Positions 52,912-63,104 of a DNA stretch of 64,000 bases are shown here, piece after piece. The number at the start of each line of letters is the position of its first letter. The first letter of the stretch is position 1. This stretch comes from Streptomyces sp. KMM 9044 (GTDB lineage Bacteria > Actinomycetota > Actinomycetes > Streptomycetales > Streptomycetaceae): contig NZ_CP113910.1 of NCBI RefSeq assembly GCF_024701375.2, positions 5,704,001-5,768,000 of the forward strand, given 5' to 3'. The notes under the pieces were generated by a model that ran no database searches, was not told the origin of the DNA, and saw only the letters and a list, made by a program, of their open reading frames with translations. Made by a program: the position numbers and the translations under genes.

Positions 52912-53853
52912 TCAGTGCCGGGCGAACTGGACACGCGTCGGCTGCACGACATCCGGCCGCACGCTGATGCCGTCGACGGTCAGCCGCTCCCCGTAGATGT
53001 CGGTGAGTCTCAGGGCGCCGCCGCAGCCGGTGCCGTCGGGGGAGAGGAAGTAGTTGTACCCGGTACGGGTCAGCCGGAGCCAGCCGGAGCCGGTGGCGAC
53101 CTCCAGCCGGGCCAGCGGGTTGCGGTGGCCGATCGCCTGGATGCCGCACCAGTGGCTGCTGGAACCGGTCTTGTAGCGGATCGAGACGGTGTCGGACGTT
53201 CCGGGGCTGAGCAGGCTCCACGTGACCGGGATCCGCCCGGCGGAGAGGCCGGCGAGCCCGGCGAAGGCTTCCTTGCTCAGGTCGAGCTGCCCGGGAGCGC
53301 AGGGCGAGGGGCACTCGTCGGTGATCCGGACCGTCACGGAGGCGCCACCGGCCGCGCGGACGAAGACGTACGCACCGCACGCCCGGGACGTCTCGTAGTC
53401 GGTGGTGTTCATCGCTGCGGTCATGAGGCCGGGGCTCGGACCGTAGAGACAGGCGCCGTCACCGTCCCCGGCGTCGTAGTGGGTGGCGACTCCGCTGTAG
53501 GCGGCCCGGGGCTCGATCCGCCCCGCCAGTGGTGCCCCGCCGGAGGCCGGGCGCGGGGCGGCCGTGGGGGTGCTCCCGCGCGACGGCTGGCCCGACGCGG
53601 TGGTCGCGGAGGGCTTCGGGGCCGGGGACGCCGTGGACGGCTTCGCCTTTGGTGTCCGCCCGGTCGCCGTGGGCGTGATGCTCGGCCGGGCGCCGGTGGC
53701 GGATGTGGCCGTGGCCTGCACGGTGTCGGACTCGCCGTCGGGAGTGAGGGCGACGACCAGCGATATGAGGAGCCCGGCGGCGGTCACGGCGACGGCCGGG
53801 ACCAAGGGGCTGCGCCGCTCGAGGCAGGGGCGGCGGTGGGAGGGGGATACCAC
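52912..53853 (-). CDS. Secreted expansin-like protein (DPBB plus CBM63-like domain)
   Basis: Bacterial expansins loosen plant or microbial cell-wall polymers without hydrolysis. The 313-residue protein has an N-terminal membrane/signal segment (VPAVAVTAAGLLISLVVAL), a Ser/Thr/Pro linker of about 70 residues, a double-psi beta-barrel domain (YSGVATHYDAGDGDGACLYG, VTVRITDECPSPCAPGQLDL) with the catalytic-like Asp, and a C-terminal beta domain resembling CBM63 (SHWCGIQAIGHRNPLARLEV). GTG 53853 follows AAGGA. Homology is by motif. Confidence 0.85.
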   Translation of the reverse strand: MVSPSHRRPCLERRSPLVPAVAVTAAGLLISLVVALTPDGESDTVQATATSATGARPSITPTATGRTPKAKPSTASPAPKPSATTASGQPSRGSTPTAAPRPASGGAPLAGRIEPRAAYSGVATHYDAGDGDGACLYGPSPGLMTAAMNTTDYETSRACGAYVFVRAAGGASVTVRITDECPSPCAPGQLDLSKEAFAGLAGLSAGRIPVTWSLLSPGTSDTVSIRYKTGSSSHWCGIQAIGHRNPLARLEVATGSGWLRLTRTGYNYFLSPDGTGCGGALRLTDIYGERLTVDGISVRPDVVQPTRVQFARH

Positions 53854-54135
53854 GGACGAGTCCTTACGTGGTGCGGGAGAACACGCGCTTTCGGCTCGGC
53901 AGTGGTCACAGCCGCCGGAAAGGTTGCCGGACTCGGACCCGGTGGCGCCGGCCCCGCCCCGCGGAGCACGTGATCACGCCTCTCGGGGCTCGGGGCTCGG
54001 GGCCCTCGTCCACCGAGGGCGGGGCCGGGGGTGAGGGTGAGGCGGGAGGCATGACGAGGAAGGCGGCCGCCGGGTCGACGTCGGCGGCGTGGAACAGGGT
54101 GGGCAGGTCGTGATCGAGGAGCCCCGCCGTCTCGA

Positions 54136-54450
54136 TCATTTGAATGGGACCGAGCGGGCCACACCGCCGAGGACATAGCGCTGACGCTGCAAGGCGGCGA
54201 CGCGGGCACCAGCGACCGTCTTCAGCACCTCGGTCTCCCGCACGAAAGGCAGCCGGGTCTCCGGGTCGACCACCGTGGCCGTGACGGCCTTCGCCGTCGC
54301 GGGCTCCCCGCCCGGCGACTGCCCGAGGCGGACCAGACCCGTGCCGCCGTGGCCGATGCGGCCGAGCAGCTCGAAACCGCCGAGTGCGGCCGGGTCCCCG
54401 GGACCCGGCGGAGCCGCGTTCGTGGAGGAACACGGACCTGGTTCGCACCG
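54136..54450 (-). pseudogene. Serine/threonine protein kinase remnant
   Basis: The minus-strand frame ending with TGA at 54136 reads GGFELLGRIGHGGTGLVRLG, then PGGEPATAKAVTATVVDPET, the glycine-rich loop and invariant-Lys region of a Hanks-type kinase. It continues to VPFK and stops after about 85 residues, far short of the catalytic loop. There is no ATG, GTG or TTG between the upstream in-frame stop (54451-54453) and the domain. The next 100 bases still resemble kinase coding sequence in other frames. It is a decayed fragment. Confidence 0.75.
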
Positions 54451-54576
54451 TCACATCCCGGAAACGCACGGGTTCGCTTCCCTCCTCCACTCCGCTTATC
54501 GTGGACACCACGTCCCCCGCCCGGTCACCGTCGCCCGCGAGCCCGCCCCCGCCCTCGACGTGACGACTGGAGCCCC

Positions 54577-56442
54577 GTGTCCCGTACCGCGCCCGCCGTA
54601 CCCCCGTGGCTCGCCCATGCCCTGCGGGCCCAGCGCGGACCGGTTCCGTGGAGCGCGGTCACGCGTGGGGCGCTGTCGGCCGGGCCGGTGCTGCTCGTCG
54701 CGGTGCTCGCCGGGCAGCCCACCGCCGGAGTCGCCGCCGCCATCGGCGCCATGCTCGCCGGGGTCAACGACCGGCCCGGGAGCCGGCGGGCCTCGGTCGG
54801 ACGGATCGGGGTGCCCGCGCTCGCGGGGGCGGCCGGGCTGGCCGTGGGGACGTATGCGGGAGACCACACCCCGGCCGTCCTGCTGACGCTGCTGATGGCC
54901 GGGCTCGGCCTGGTCGCCGGCGGGATCAGCGCCCTCGGGCCGGTCGGTTCCGCCGTCGGCACGCAGTTGCTCGTCGGTGCCGCGGTCGGCGCCGGGATGC
55001 CGTTGCCGGAGAGCGGCTGGGAGCGGGCGCTCGCCTACCTCGCCGGGGCCTGCTGGCTGCTCCTGCTGAGGCTGGTGCTGCCCACGCCGGGCTCCCTGAC
55101 GGGGGACTCCCGGTTCGGCTTCCGGTTCGACGGGGAGCGGCACGCCGTGGCCGGCGTGTACGAGGCCGTCGCCGCACTGCTCGAGGCCACCGGCTCGGAC
55201 ACCGCCACCGCGCGGCGGGCCGCCCTCACCGCCGCCCTCGACCAGGCCCAGGACGCGCTCGCCGGGCCCCGGCTGCGGCGGTACGCCAGTTCCGAGGCCG
55301 AACGGCGACTGCACGCGCGGTACGCCGCCGCGCTGCCGCTGGCCGAGGCCGCGACCGCGCTGGCCTGGGCCGGGGAGGCCGTACCGGCCCGCGCGTCCGA
55401 AGGACCCCGGCGGCTCGCCGTCGCCGTACGCGGCGGCACCTCCACCGGGGCCCTGCCCGCACCGTCCCGGTCCGTCCCCGCGCTGCGCGCCCTCGACGAC
55501 GCCCTCCTGCGCGCCGCCGTGGCCTTCGACCGGGCCGAGGGCGGTGACCTGCACACGCGCCGGCGGTCCCGCGCGGCCCTCACCCGTACCGCCCTCGGCG
55601 CCCGGGGACGGGAGTACGGCATGCGGGTCGCCCTCTGTTTCGGCGTGAGCGTCGCCGTCGCCCAGGCCCTGTACCACTCCGGCTGGTACGGGCAGCACGA
55701 GCACTGGTACTGGCTGCCCGCCACCGCCGTCTTCCTCGTCAAGCCCGACCTCGGGCCGCTCGCCTCCCGGGTGCTGAACCGCGCCGCCGGGACCGTGCTC
55801 GGGGCGCTCCTCTTCGCCGGGTTCGCCGCCGTGCTGCCCCGCCCGGAAGGGCTCATCGCGCTGGTGGCGGTCAGCGGGGCGCTCATCCCCATCGCCGCCC
55901 GGCACTTCGCCGCGCAGACCACCGTCGTCACCGTGCTCGTGCTCGCCCTGGTGATGGTGGGCGGTGAACCGGAGGCCTCCGCCGCGCGGATCGGCGAGAC
56001 GCTGCTGGCCTGCGCCATCGTGCTCGTCGTCGGCCATCTCCCGATGCCGGGACAGCGCGGCCACGGCATCCGGGCCCGGCTCACCGAAGCGGACGGCGCC
56101 GCCCACGCCTACCTCGCCCACGTCCTCGACACGTCCGACGACCGTGCCGCCCGCTGGGTCCTGCGCCGCGAGGCCTACCGCACCCTCGCCGAGGCCCGCA
56201 GCGCCATCGCCCTGGCCTCCGCCGAGCTGCCCGCGCTCGCCCGGCACTCCCGCGGCACGGACGAGTTCGCTGCCCTCCTCGAGGAGCTCGTCGACACCAC
56301 CACCGCCTGTGCCGTCCACCTCGACGACACGGGCCGGCTCGACCCCCGTCACACCGGGCGGCTCGCCGAACTCCGAAAGGAACTGGCGACGTGCCGCGAG
56401 CGGGTGGGTGTCCGGCTGCCGGAGGTGCCCGTCGCGGGGTGA
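54577..56442 (+). CDS. FUSC family membrane protein (aromatic acid exporter-like)
   Basis: FUSC proteins are putative efflux carriers related to p-hydroxybenzoate exporter AaeB. The 621-residue protein has an N-terminal cluster of helices (PVLLVAVLAGQPTAGVAAA to LLLLRLVLPTPG), a central cytoplasmic helical region of about 180 residues, and a second helix cluster (YWLPATAVFLVKPDLGPLAS, RAAGTVLGALLFAGFAAVL) containing the conserved FUSC motif. GTG 54577 follows GGAG. The substrate is unknown. Confidence 0.88.
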   Translation: MSRTAPAVPPWLAHALRAQRGPVPWSAVTRGALSAGPVLLVAVLAGQPTAGVAAAIGAMLAGVNDRPGSRRASVGRIGVPALAGAAGLAVGTYAGDHTPAVLLTLLMAGLGLVAGGISALGPVGSAVGTQLLVGAAVGAGMPLPESGWERALAYLAGACWLLLLRLVLPTPGSLTGDSRFGFRFDGERHAVAGVYEAVAALLEATGSDTATARRAALTAALDQAQDALAGPRLRRYASSEAERRLHARYAAALPLAEAATALAWAGEAVPARASEGPRRLAVAVRGGTSTGALPAPSRSVPALRALDDALLRAAVAFDRAEGGDLHTRRRSRAALTRTALGARGREYGMRVALCFGVSVAVAQALYHSGWYGQHEHWYWLPATAVFLVKPDLGPLASRVLNRAAGTVLGALLFAGFAAVLPRPEGLIALVAVSGALIPIAARHFAAQTTVVTVLVLALVMVGGEPEASAARIGETLLACAIVLVVGHLPMPGQRGHGIRARLTEADGAAHAYLAHVLDTSDDRAARWVLRREAYRTLAEARSAIALASAELPALARHSRGTDEFAALLEELVDTTTACAVHLDDTGRLDPRHTGRLAELRKELATCRERVGVRLPEVPVAG

Positions 56443-56549
56443 GCCGGGCACCCCCTCGCGCGCGGCGCGAGACGAATACGAAGCGTAGGACTTCACGCGC
56501 GGAAAGCGACCGAACGTCCGGAAGATCGGAGAGCCGGCTCGCACCTGAC

Positions 56550-56602
56550 GGTGAACGCGTGTCGAGTACGTCTCAGTACGGTCTCCGAGCGAGGCGTTCA
56601 CC
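56550..56602. repeat. Inverted repeat upstream of the small ORF
   Basis: GGTGAACGC (56550-56558) and GCGTTCACC (56594-56602) are perfect 9-bp arms separated by 35 bases, in the 211-base gap before the small ORF. It could be a loose terminator of the FUSC gene or a regulatory loop. Confidence 0.5.
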
Positions 56603-56653
56603 CCGTCGTTGGCGTTTGATTCCACGAGTACAACGCTGGACGAGAGGCTGCCG

Positions 56654-56839
56654 GTGAACGGGCGAACGGTGCTTGAACGCTTTCCCGCGGGTGGACCGCG
56701 CGGGTCCTGGCCCGCGGAGGAGTTCGCGCGGGCACGACGTATGGAGGGCCTGCCCGCCGAGGTGGTCATGGACCTCGCGACCGACATGTTCCTGGTGATC
56801 GTCCGCGGCGGCGACGGCAGCGCCGACGCGGTCGCGTGA
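56654..56839 (+). CDS. Small hypothetical protein
   Basis: A 61-residue protein beginning with GTG at 56654 (NGRTVLERFPAGGPRGSWPA) and containing EEFARARRMEGLPAEVVMDL. GAGAGG precedes it. The sequence has ordinary codon bias and a compact globular look, with no recognised family. ATG 56609 gives a longer version. Confidence 0.6.
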   Translation: MNGRTVLERFPAGGPRGSWPAEEFARARRMEGLPAEVVMDLATDMFLVIVRGGDGSADAVA

Positions 56840-56851
56840 GGCTCGGGAGCC

Positions 56852-57280
56852 CTATGCGGTGACCGGGCGGGACCAGCTCGGGGTCGTGTCCGTCAGACGG
56901 CACACCGCCAGGTAGAGCGGTATCGGCGGAGTGTACGGAAGCGTCCCGTCCGGGCGGTGGATCAGACCGGGGGAGGCCGGGGCGTCCGGTACGACGGCCC
57001 CCGTGTCGTACCGCGCGGGGGCGGGCCACTCCAGGGCGTAGTCCGAATCGGACGGAACCAGCCACCACCAGTGCGCCTCATCGGCGTACACACACCCCAC
57101 CCGTGGCAGCCGGGGCATGACCAGCGGTCCGAAACGGGCCGGCACAGCCACCGCGTCGCAGCCCATCGGTGCCGTCATCCCGTCGGGGACGGGCAGGCGC
57201 CGGAGCGGTGCGGGCGGGGTGAACAGCCCGCGCTGAAGGCGGACCAGCGTGTTCAGGCTCAGGGCCCGAGAGCCCGTCAC
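56852..57280 (-). CDS. Hypothetical protein in the WhiJ-type cassette
   Basis: The 142-residue protein has no recognised domain. It starts at GTG 57280, overlapping the stop of the ATPase gene by four bases (GTGA), so it is co-translated with it. It is rich in Pro and Trp (HWWWLVPSDSDYALEWP, RYDTGAVVP). Similar small proteins accompany ATP-binding regulators of this type in Streptomyces. Its role is unknown. Confidence 0.75.
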   Translation of the reverse strand: MTGSRALSLNTLVRLQRGLFTPPAPLRRLPVPDGMTAPMGCDAVAVPARFGPLVMPRLPRVGCVYADEAHWWWLVPSDSDYALEWPAPARYDTGAVVPDAPASPGLIHRPDGTLPYTPPIPLYLAVCRLTDTTPSWSRPVTA

Positions 57281-57969
57281 ACCCACCCCCCGTCCCGGCG
57301 GTACTGGCGCGGGGCCATGTGCTGACGAGGAGATGTCTGCGGGGCCGTCGGAGCCGCTTTGGAGCGGTGCCGCTGCTCGGGCTCCTCGGCGTCGCCCTGG
57401 CCGTCGGCCGGGCCCGGCTTGGGGCGCTCGCCCCAGCCGAGGTCGTTCTGCGGCCCGTCGGGCGGGCGCGGTGTGTCGGCCTTGCGGGGCAGCTCGGCCC
57501 AGACCAGCAGGCCGGGACCGTGCTCGTGGGCGCCCCAGGCGTGACACATGGCGTCGACGAGAAGCAGTCCCCTCCCGTGCTCCTCCTCCGGCTGCTGCCG
57601 GGTGTTCGCACGGGGCTGGCCGGGCGCACAGCCTTCGTCGCGCACGGCTATGCGCACCAGTTCGTCGCCGTCGTGCAGCTCGCAGACTATGTGGCTGCTC
57701 GCCGTGTGCACGATGGCGTTGGTGACGAGTTCGGAGACGACCAGAGCCGCTGTGTCGCAGGTGTCCTCGCACACCGACCAGCCGGTCAGCCGGGCCCTCG
57801 TCAGGCGTCTGGCCTGTGCGGGAGAACCCGGATGGGCGGCCAGTTCGAAGCGGAACCGGCGCTGGACAACAGTCCCCGCGGGGTCGGCGGCTCCCTGGGC
57901 GGGGCCGGGACCGAAGGGGCGCGCAGCGGCGTCTGTTCCTAAGGGCACGGACGGAATCACGCTTGCCAC
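57277..57969 (-). CDS. Histidine-kinase-like ATP-binding regulator (AbaA/RsbW type)
   Basis: The GHKL ATPase fold shows N-box VVSELVTNAIVHTASSH, G1 box VRDEGCAPGQP and G2 GRGLLLVDAM. It lacks phospho-acceptor and sensor domains, so it is an anti-sigma-factor-like regulator. The 230-residue protein has a long charged C-terminal tail (QGDAEEPEQRHRSK). Start GTG 57969 is one of several possible. It diverges from the XRE regulator and shares its promoter region; such pairs control development and antibiotic production in Streptomyces. Confidence 0.85.
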   Translation of the reverse strand: MASVIPSVPLGTDAAARPFGPGPAQGAADPAGTVVQRRFRFELAAHPGSPAQARRLTRARLTGWSVCEDTCDTAALVVSELVTNAIVHTASSHIVCELHDGDELVRIAVRDEGCAPGQPRANTRQQPEEEHGRGLLLVDAMCHAWGAHEHGPGLLVWAELPRKADTPRPPDGPQNDLGWGERPKPGPADGQGDAEEPEQRHRSKAAPTAPQTSPRQHMAPRQYRRDGGWV

Positions 57970-57986
57970 TATCGCCCCGCCGTGCA

Positions 57987-57999
57987 CACTTGGCAAGTG
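57987..57999. promoter_or_regulatory. Palindrome CACTTGGCAAGTG in the divergent promoter
   Basis: The 13-base sequence has perfect 6-bp arms CACTTG and CAAGTG around G. It lies between the ATPase and XRE genes, 18 bases upstream of the ATPase start; related half-sites (TTGCCAC) occur nearby. It is a good candidate operator for the XRE regulator. Confidence 0.55.
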
Positions 58000-58000
58000 C

Positions 58001-58021
58001 CACTCTGAAAAATCCAGAGTG
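58001..58021. promoter_or_regulatory. Palindrome CACTCTG-N7-CAGAGTG in the divergent promoter
   Basis: Perfect 7-bp arms CACTCTG and CAGAGTG flank seven A/T-rich bases, beginning one base after the other palindrome. It could be an operator or a hairpin in the ATPase leader. Confidence 0.55.
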
Positions 58022-58233
58022 CTGCGTGACGGTCTGGACGGTCGTGGCACACTGCTCGCAACAGCACCCTGCGCGGCGCCAGTTGAGGTCGTCGAAGAAG
58101 TGTTCGAGTGAATGGGCTTGAGCAAACCTTCGAACGGTTCTCGGATTGGCGCCGCAGAGCTGTGGGGGGCTCTCGCGGCTGCAGGCGTCAGCGATGCCAG
58201 GAACGTCAGGAATCCTTTTCGGGGAGGTGGAGC

Positions 58234-59094
58234 GTGAGCGAACCGCGGTCCGCGCCGACGGTCGGCCAGGTCGTCCTCGGCCGGCGACTGCTGGATCTGC
58301 GGGAAAGTGCCGGCCTCAAGCGCGAGGAGGCCGCACGCGTCCTGCGCGTCGCCCCCGCCACGGTCCGGCGCATGGAGATGGCCGAGGTCGCGCTCAAGAT
58401 CCCGTACCTCCAGCTCCTGCTGAAGGCCTACGGGGTCTCCGACGAGGAGGCCGACGCCTTCGTGCAGCTGGCGGAGGACGCCAACCGGCCCGGCTGGTGG
58501 CAGCGCTTCCACGAGATCCTGCCCGGCTGGTTCTCGATGTACGTGAGCCTGGAGGGCGCGGCTACGCTCATCCGCAGCTACGAGCCCCACTTCGTCCCCG
58601 GACTGCTGCAGACCGAGGACTACGCACGTGGCGTGCTGCGCTCGGGTGCCATCGGGCAGACCAGGCCCGAGGACATCGAGGGTCACGTCGCCCTGCGCAT
58701 GCAACGGCAGGATCTGCTCACCCGTGACGACGCACCCCGGCTGTGGGTCGTGATGGACGAGACGGCGCTGCGCCGCCCGGTCGGCGGCCCGGAGGTGATG
58801 CGTGCCCAGATCGACAGACTGATCGAGGCCACGAAGCTGCCCAATGTCACGCTCCAGGTCGCCCCGTTCGCCAGCGGGCCGCACCCCGGCACGTGCGGGC
58901 CGTTCGTGCTGTTCCGATTCGCCATGCCCGAACTGCCGGACATGGTCTACAGCGAGTACCTGACGGGCTCCGTCTACCTGGACGCGCGCTCCGAGGTGGC
59001 GACCCACCTCGAGGTCATGGACCGCATGGCGGCGCAGGCCGCTACAGCACATCGCACGAAGGTGATCCTCAGGGATCTCCGCAAGGAGCTGTGA
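58234..59094 (+). CDS. XRE family regulator with DUF5753 domain (WhiJ-like)
   Basis: The 286-residue protein has an N-terminal helix-turn-helix (VLGRRLLDLRESAGLKREEA, VAPATVRRMEMAE) and a C-terminal DUF5753 ligand-like domain (LIRSYEPHFVPGLLQTEDYA, RQDLLTRDDAPRLWVVMDE, VTLQVAPFASGPHPG). This architecture is that of WhiJ-type regulators, which act with DUF397 proteins in Streptomyces development. GTG 58234 follows GGGGAGGTGG. The DUF397 gene starts immediately after its stop. Confidence 0.92.
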   Translation: MSEPRSAPTVGQVVLGRRLLDLRESAGLKREEAARVLRVAPATVRRMEMAEVALKIPYLQLLLKAYGVSDEEADAFVQLAEDANRPGWWQRFHEILPGWFSMYVSLEGAATLIRSYEPHFVPGLLQTEDYARGVLRSGAIGQTRPEDIEGHVALRMQRQDLLTRDDAPRLWVVMDETALRRPVGGPEVMRAQIDRLIEATKLPNVTLQVAPFASGPHPGTCGPFVLFRFAMPELPDMVYSEYLTGSVYLDARSEVATHLEVMDRMAAQAATAHRTKVILRDLRKEL

Positions 59095-59391
59095 ATGAAA
59101 CGCATCAAACCCCTGTCCTCGTCCCCGCTGCCGGTGCCCCCGCAGCGGGTCCGCACCGAGATGATCTACAACGGCATGCCCGCGCGGGAGCTGGGCAGCG
59201 AGGGCTGGCACAAGCCGTGGAGCGGTGGCAACGGCGGCAACTGCCTGGAGGCGATGAAGCTCGACGACGGTCGGATCGCCGTACGGCAGTCCACCGACCC
59301 GGACGGTCCTGCGCTCATCTACACCTCGGCCGAGATGACGGCCTTCATCGAAGGAGCCAAAGCCGGAGAGGCGGATTTCCTGCTGTCCTGA
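59095..59391 (+). CDS. DUF397 domain protein
   Basis: The 98-residue protein has the DUF397 core GWHKPWSGGNGGNCLEAMKLDDG (shown by its start GWHKPWSGGNGGNCLEAMK) and AVRQSTDPDGPALIYTSAEM. It is the usual partner of XRE-DUF5753 regulators and probably modulates their DNA binding. Its N-terminal 30 residues (ISSSP, PVPPQRVRTEMIYNG) are longer than typical. ATG 59095 directly abuts the regulator's stop. Confidence 0.88.
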   Translation: MKRIKPLSSSPLPVPPQRVRTEMIYNGMPARELGSEGWHKPWSGGNGGNCLEAMKLDDGRIAVRQSTDPDGPALIYTSAEMTAFIEGAKAGEADFLLS

Positions 59392-59455
59392 ACTTCGTTG
59401 ACCGTTCTACCGTTGCTTCCCAGCGTTCCCCGACGTTGCTTGCCCCCGTCCCTTG

Positions 59456-59479
59456 CCCCGTCCCCGTCCCCGTCCCCGT
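59456..59479 (+). repeat. Four tandem CCCCGT repeats
   Basis: Four perfect 6-bp units, plus a partial fifth, lie in the 171-base gap between the DUF397 gene and the methyltransferase gene. Confidence 0.9.
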
Positions 59480-59562
59480 CCCCTTCTTCCCCACTCCGCT
59501 CACCACACTGGCTCGGCACTGAAATTGATCACTAACAGTTGCAGACACTTACGGAGTTCGTC

Positions 59563-60369
59563 ATGACCGGGCAGCAGCACCCCGTCGAGATCGACACGAG
59601 CAAGCCGCACACCGCGCGGATGTACGACTGGTACCTCGGAGGCAAGGACAACTACCCCGTCGACGAGGCCATGGGCCGGCAAATGCTCGCCCTCGACCCG
59701 AGGGTGCCCGTGATGGCGCGGGTGAACCGCGCCTTCATGCAGCGCGCCACGCGCTGGCTCACCGGCCAGGGTGTACGCCAGTTCCTCGACATCGGCACCG
59801 GCATCCCCACCGAGCCCAACCTCCACCAGATCGCCCAGGGCATCGCACCTGACGTGCGCGTCGTCTACTGCGACAACGACCCGATCGTGCTGGCCCACGC
59901 CGGCGCGCTGCTGCGCGGCACCGACGAGGGGGTGACCGAGTACCTCCAGGGCGATGTGCGTGAGCCGGAGAGTATCCTGGAGGGCGCGCGGAAGATCCTC
60001 GACTTCGACCGGCCGGTCGCGGTCTCCCTCATCGCGCTGCTGCACTTCATCTCCGACGAGGACGGCGCCCACGAGCTGGTCGGCCGGCTGCTCGCCGATC
60101 TGCCCTCCGGCAGCTACCTCGTGATCTCCCATGCGACGTCCGACTTCACTCCCGAGGAATCCAGGGCGGCCACCGAGAAGCTCAAGGCCGCGGGTGTCAA
60201 CCTGGCCCTGCGCTCCCGCGAGGAGTTCACCCGCCTCTTCGACGGCCTCGAACTGGTCGATCCCGGCATCCAGGTGCCCCAGTTGTGGCACCCCGAACTG
60301 GGCGAGCCCGTTCCCGGTCAGGACGACGGGGTGATCCCGGGGTACGGGGCGGTCGGGCGCAAGGCGTAG
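59563..60369 (+). CDS. DUF574 / SAM-dependent methyltransferase
   Basis: The 268-residue protein is a DUF574-type S-adenosylmethionine methyltransferase, a family expanded in Streptomyces and often located with XRE/DUF397 cassettes. Characteristic blocks are HTARMYDWYLGGKDNYPVDE, FLDIGTGIPTEPNLHQIAQ, VYCDNDPIVLAHAGALL and VSLIALLHFISDEDGAHELV. ATG 59563 has CGGAG upstream; a TTG at 59539 would be longer. The substrate is unknown. Confidence 0.9.
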   Translation: MTGQQHPVEIDTSKPHTARMYDWYLGGKDNYPVDEAMGRQMLALDPRVPVMARVNRAFMQRATRWLTGQGVRQFLDIGTGIPTEPNLHQIAQGIAPDVRVVYCDNDPIVLAHAGALLRGTDEGVTEYLQGDVREPESILEGARKILDFDRPVAVSLIALLHFISDEDGAHELVGRLLADLPSGSYLVISHATSDFTPEESRAATEKLKAAGVNLALRSREEFTRLFDGLELVDPGIQVPQLWHPELGEPVPGQDDGVIPGYGAVGRKA

Positions 60370-60426
60370 GTCCGGGCGGGGCGAGGGCACCGAGGGTGAG
60401 GGGTGGGCGTTCCCCGTCGGTGTGCG

Positions 60427-61923
<1,497 letters not shown>

Positions 61924-62362
61924 GGCAGCCGTCTTCCTTGTATGCGCGTTCTTTCCTGCGTGCACGAGCGGCCGCGCCGTTCACGGTCGGACGGCACGCA
62001 CTCCTGCGGGCCGGGGGTGGCTTTCTCCCCGGTGTCTCTCGTCTCTCCGGACCGGCGCTCCGGATGTGGTGCTGCGGGCCGGGCGCTCTCCGGAGCCCGG
62101 CATTCTCCTCCACGATACGACTGCTCGTGCCCGCGTGCAGGCCGCCCACGGCGCTTTCCGCGACGTCCGGGTCGTCAGGTGAGACACCGTCAGCACGAAG
62201 TGCGGTCCGTCCGTCACGTCGCCAGCTCCCACCCGTCCCCGACCGGGAACCCTCCCGGCGGCCACCGTCACCACCAGTGAAGCCGGACCCGGGCGCGGTA
62301 CCCATGGCCGAGCGTCGCGGGGCCACACGCGGGCGTCCAGCAGGCCGGCGCATCATGGCGGT
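61924..62362. other. Intergenic region between gltD2 and the uridine-kinase-like gene
   Basis: About 440 bases without a supported gene. The gltD2 promoter is probably in the first 150 bases. Several short minus-strand open stretches are low-complexity. I found no clear GlnR box here. Confidence 0.45.
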
Positions 62363-62995
62363 GTGCGATTCGAAGCGATCACCTGGGACCGGCTCGGCGA
62401 CCTCCTCGCCGGGCGTGTGGCGAGGCTGAAGACGTCCGACGGCGGCCCCTGGCCGCGTGTCGCCTTCGACGGTGCCCCGGCCGCCGGTCCCGAAGGCCTC
62501 GCCGGACGGGTCGCAGACGCCCTGCGCGTCCGCGGACGCGCATCCGTCGTCGTGAGCGCCGAGGGTTTCCTGCGCCCCGCCTCGGTCCGGCTGGAGTACG
62601 GTCACCAGGACGTGGAGTCGTACTACGCCGGCTGGTACGACACCGGTGCCCTCCGGCGCGAGGTGTTCGGGCCTCTCGAACCCGGCGGGAACGGACGGGT
62701 CCTGCCCGACCTGTGGGACCCGGTCACCGACCGCGCCACCCGCAGCCCCTACGTCCCGCTCCCGCCCGGCGGCGTACTGCTGCTGCACGGCCCGCTCCTC
62801 CTGCGGCACCGGTTCCCCTTCGACCTGAGCGTCCACGTCTCGCTCTCCCCGGGCGCCCTGCGCCGCCGCACCCCCGAGGACGGGCACTGGACCCTGCCCG
62901 CCTTCGAACGCTACGAGCGGGAGACCGACCCGGCCTGCACCGCCGACGTCCTGGTACGCGCCGACGACCCCCGCCATCCGGCGTGGCACGGCTGA
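62363..62995 (+). CDS. Uridine-kinase-like protein
   Basis: The 210-residue protein resembles actinobacterial uridine kinase-like proteins: it has VEGADSFR-like spacing replaced by VAFDGAPAAGPEGLAGRVAD, ASVVVSAEGFLRPASVRLEY, SYYAGWYDTGALRREVF and LHGPLLLRHRFPFDLSVHVS. The expected P-loop is degenerate (DGAPAAGPEG rather than GxxxxGKT/S), so activity is doubtful. GTG 62363 is used; a GTG two bases earlier is out of frame. Confidence 0.75.
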   Translation: MRFEAITWDRLGDLLAGRVARLKTSDGGPWPRVAFDGAPAAGPEGLAGRVADALRVRGRASVVVSAEGFLRPASVRLEYGHQDVESYYAGWYDTGALRREVFGPLEPGGNGRVLPDLWDPVTDRATRSPYVPLPPGGVLLLHGPLLLRHRFPFDLSVHVSLSPGALRRRTPEDGHWTLPAFERYERETDPACTADVLVRADDPRHPAWHG

Positions 62996-63104
62996 GCCGT
63001 ACGGGCGAAGGTGCGGGGCCCCGGCCACACGACGACAATGAAGGGCGCCGGTACTCGCGGTGCGCCCCGCGCCGCGCCGGCCGTCCGGCACCGGGAGGTA
63101 CCTC

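Noticed and set aside
61981..62328. Minus-strand ORF between gltD2 and the uridine-kinase-like gene
   Set aside because: Low-complexity Arg/Pro/Ala composition and no ribosome-binding site; no recognisable domain.
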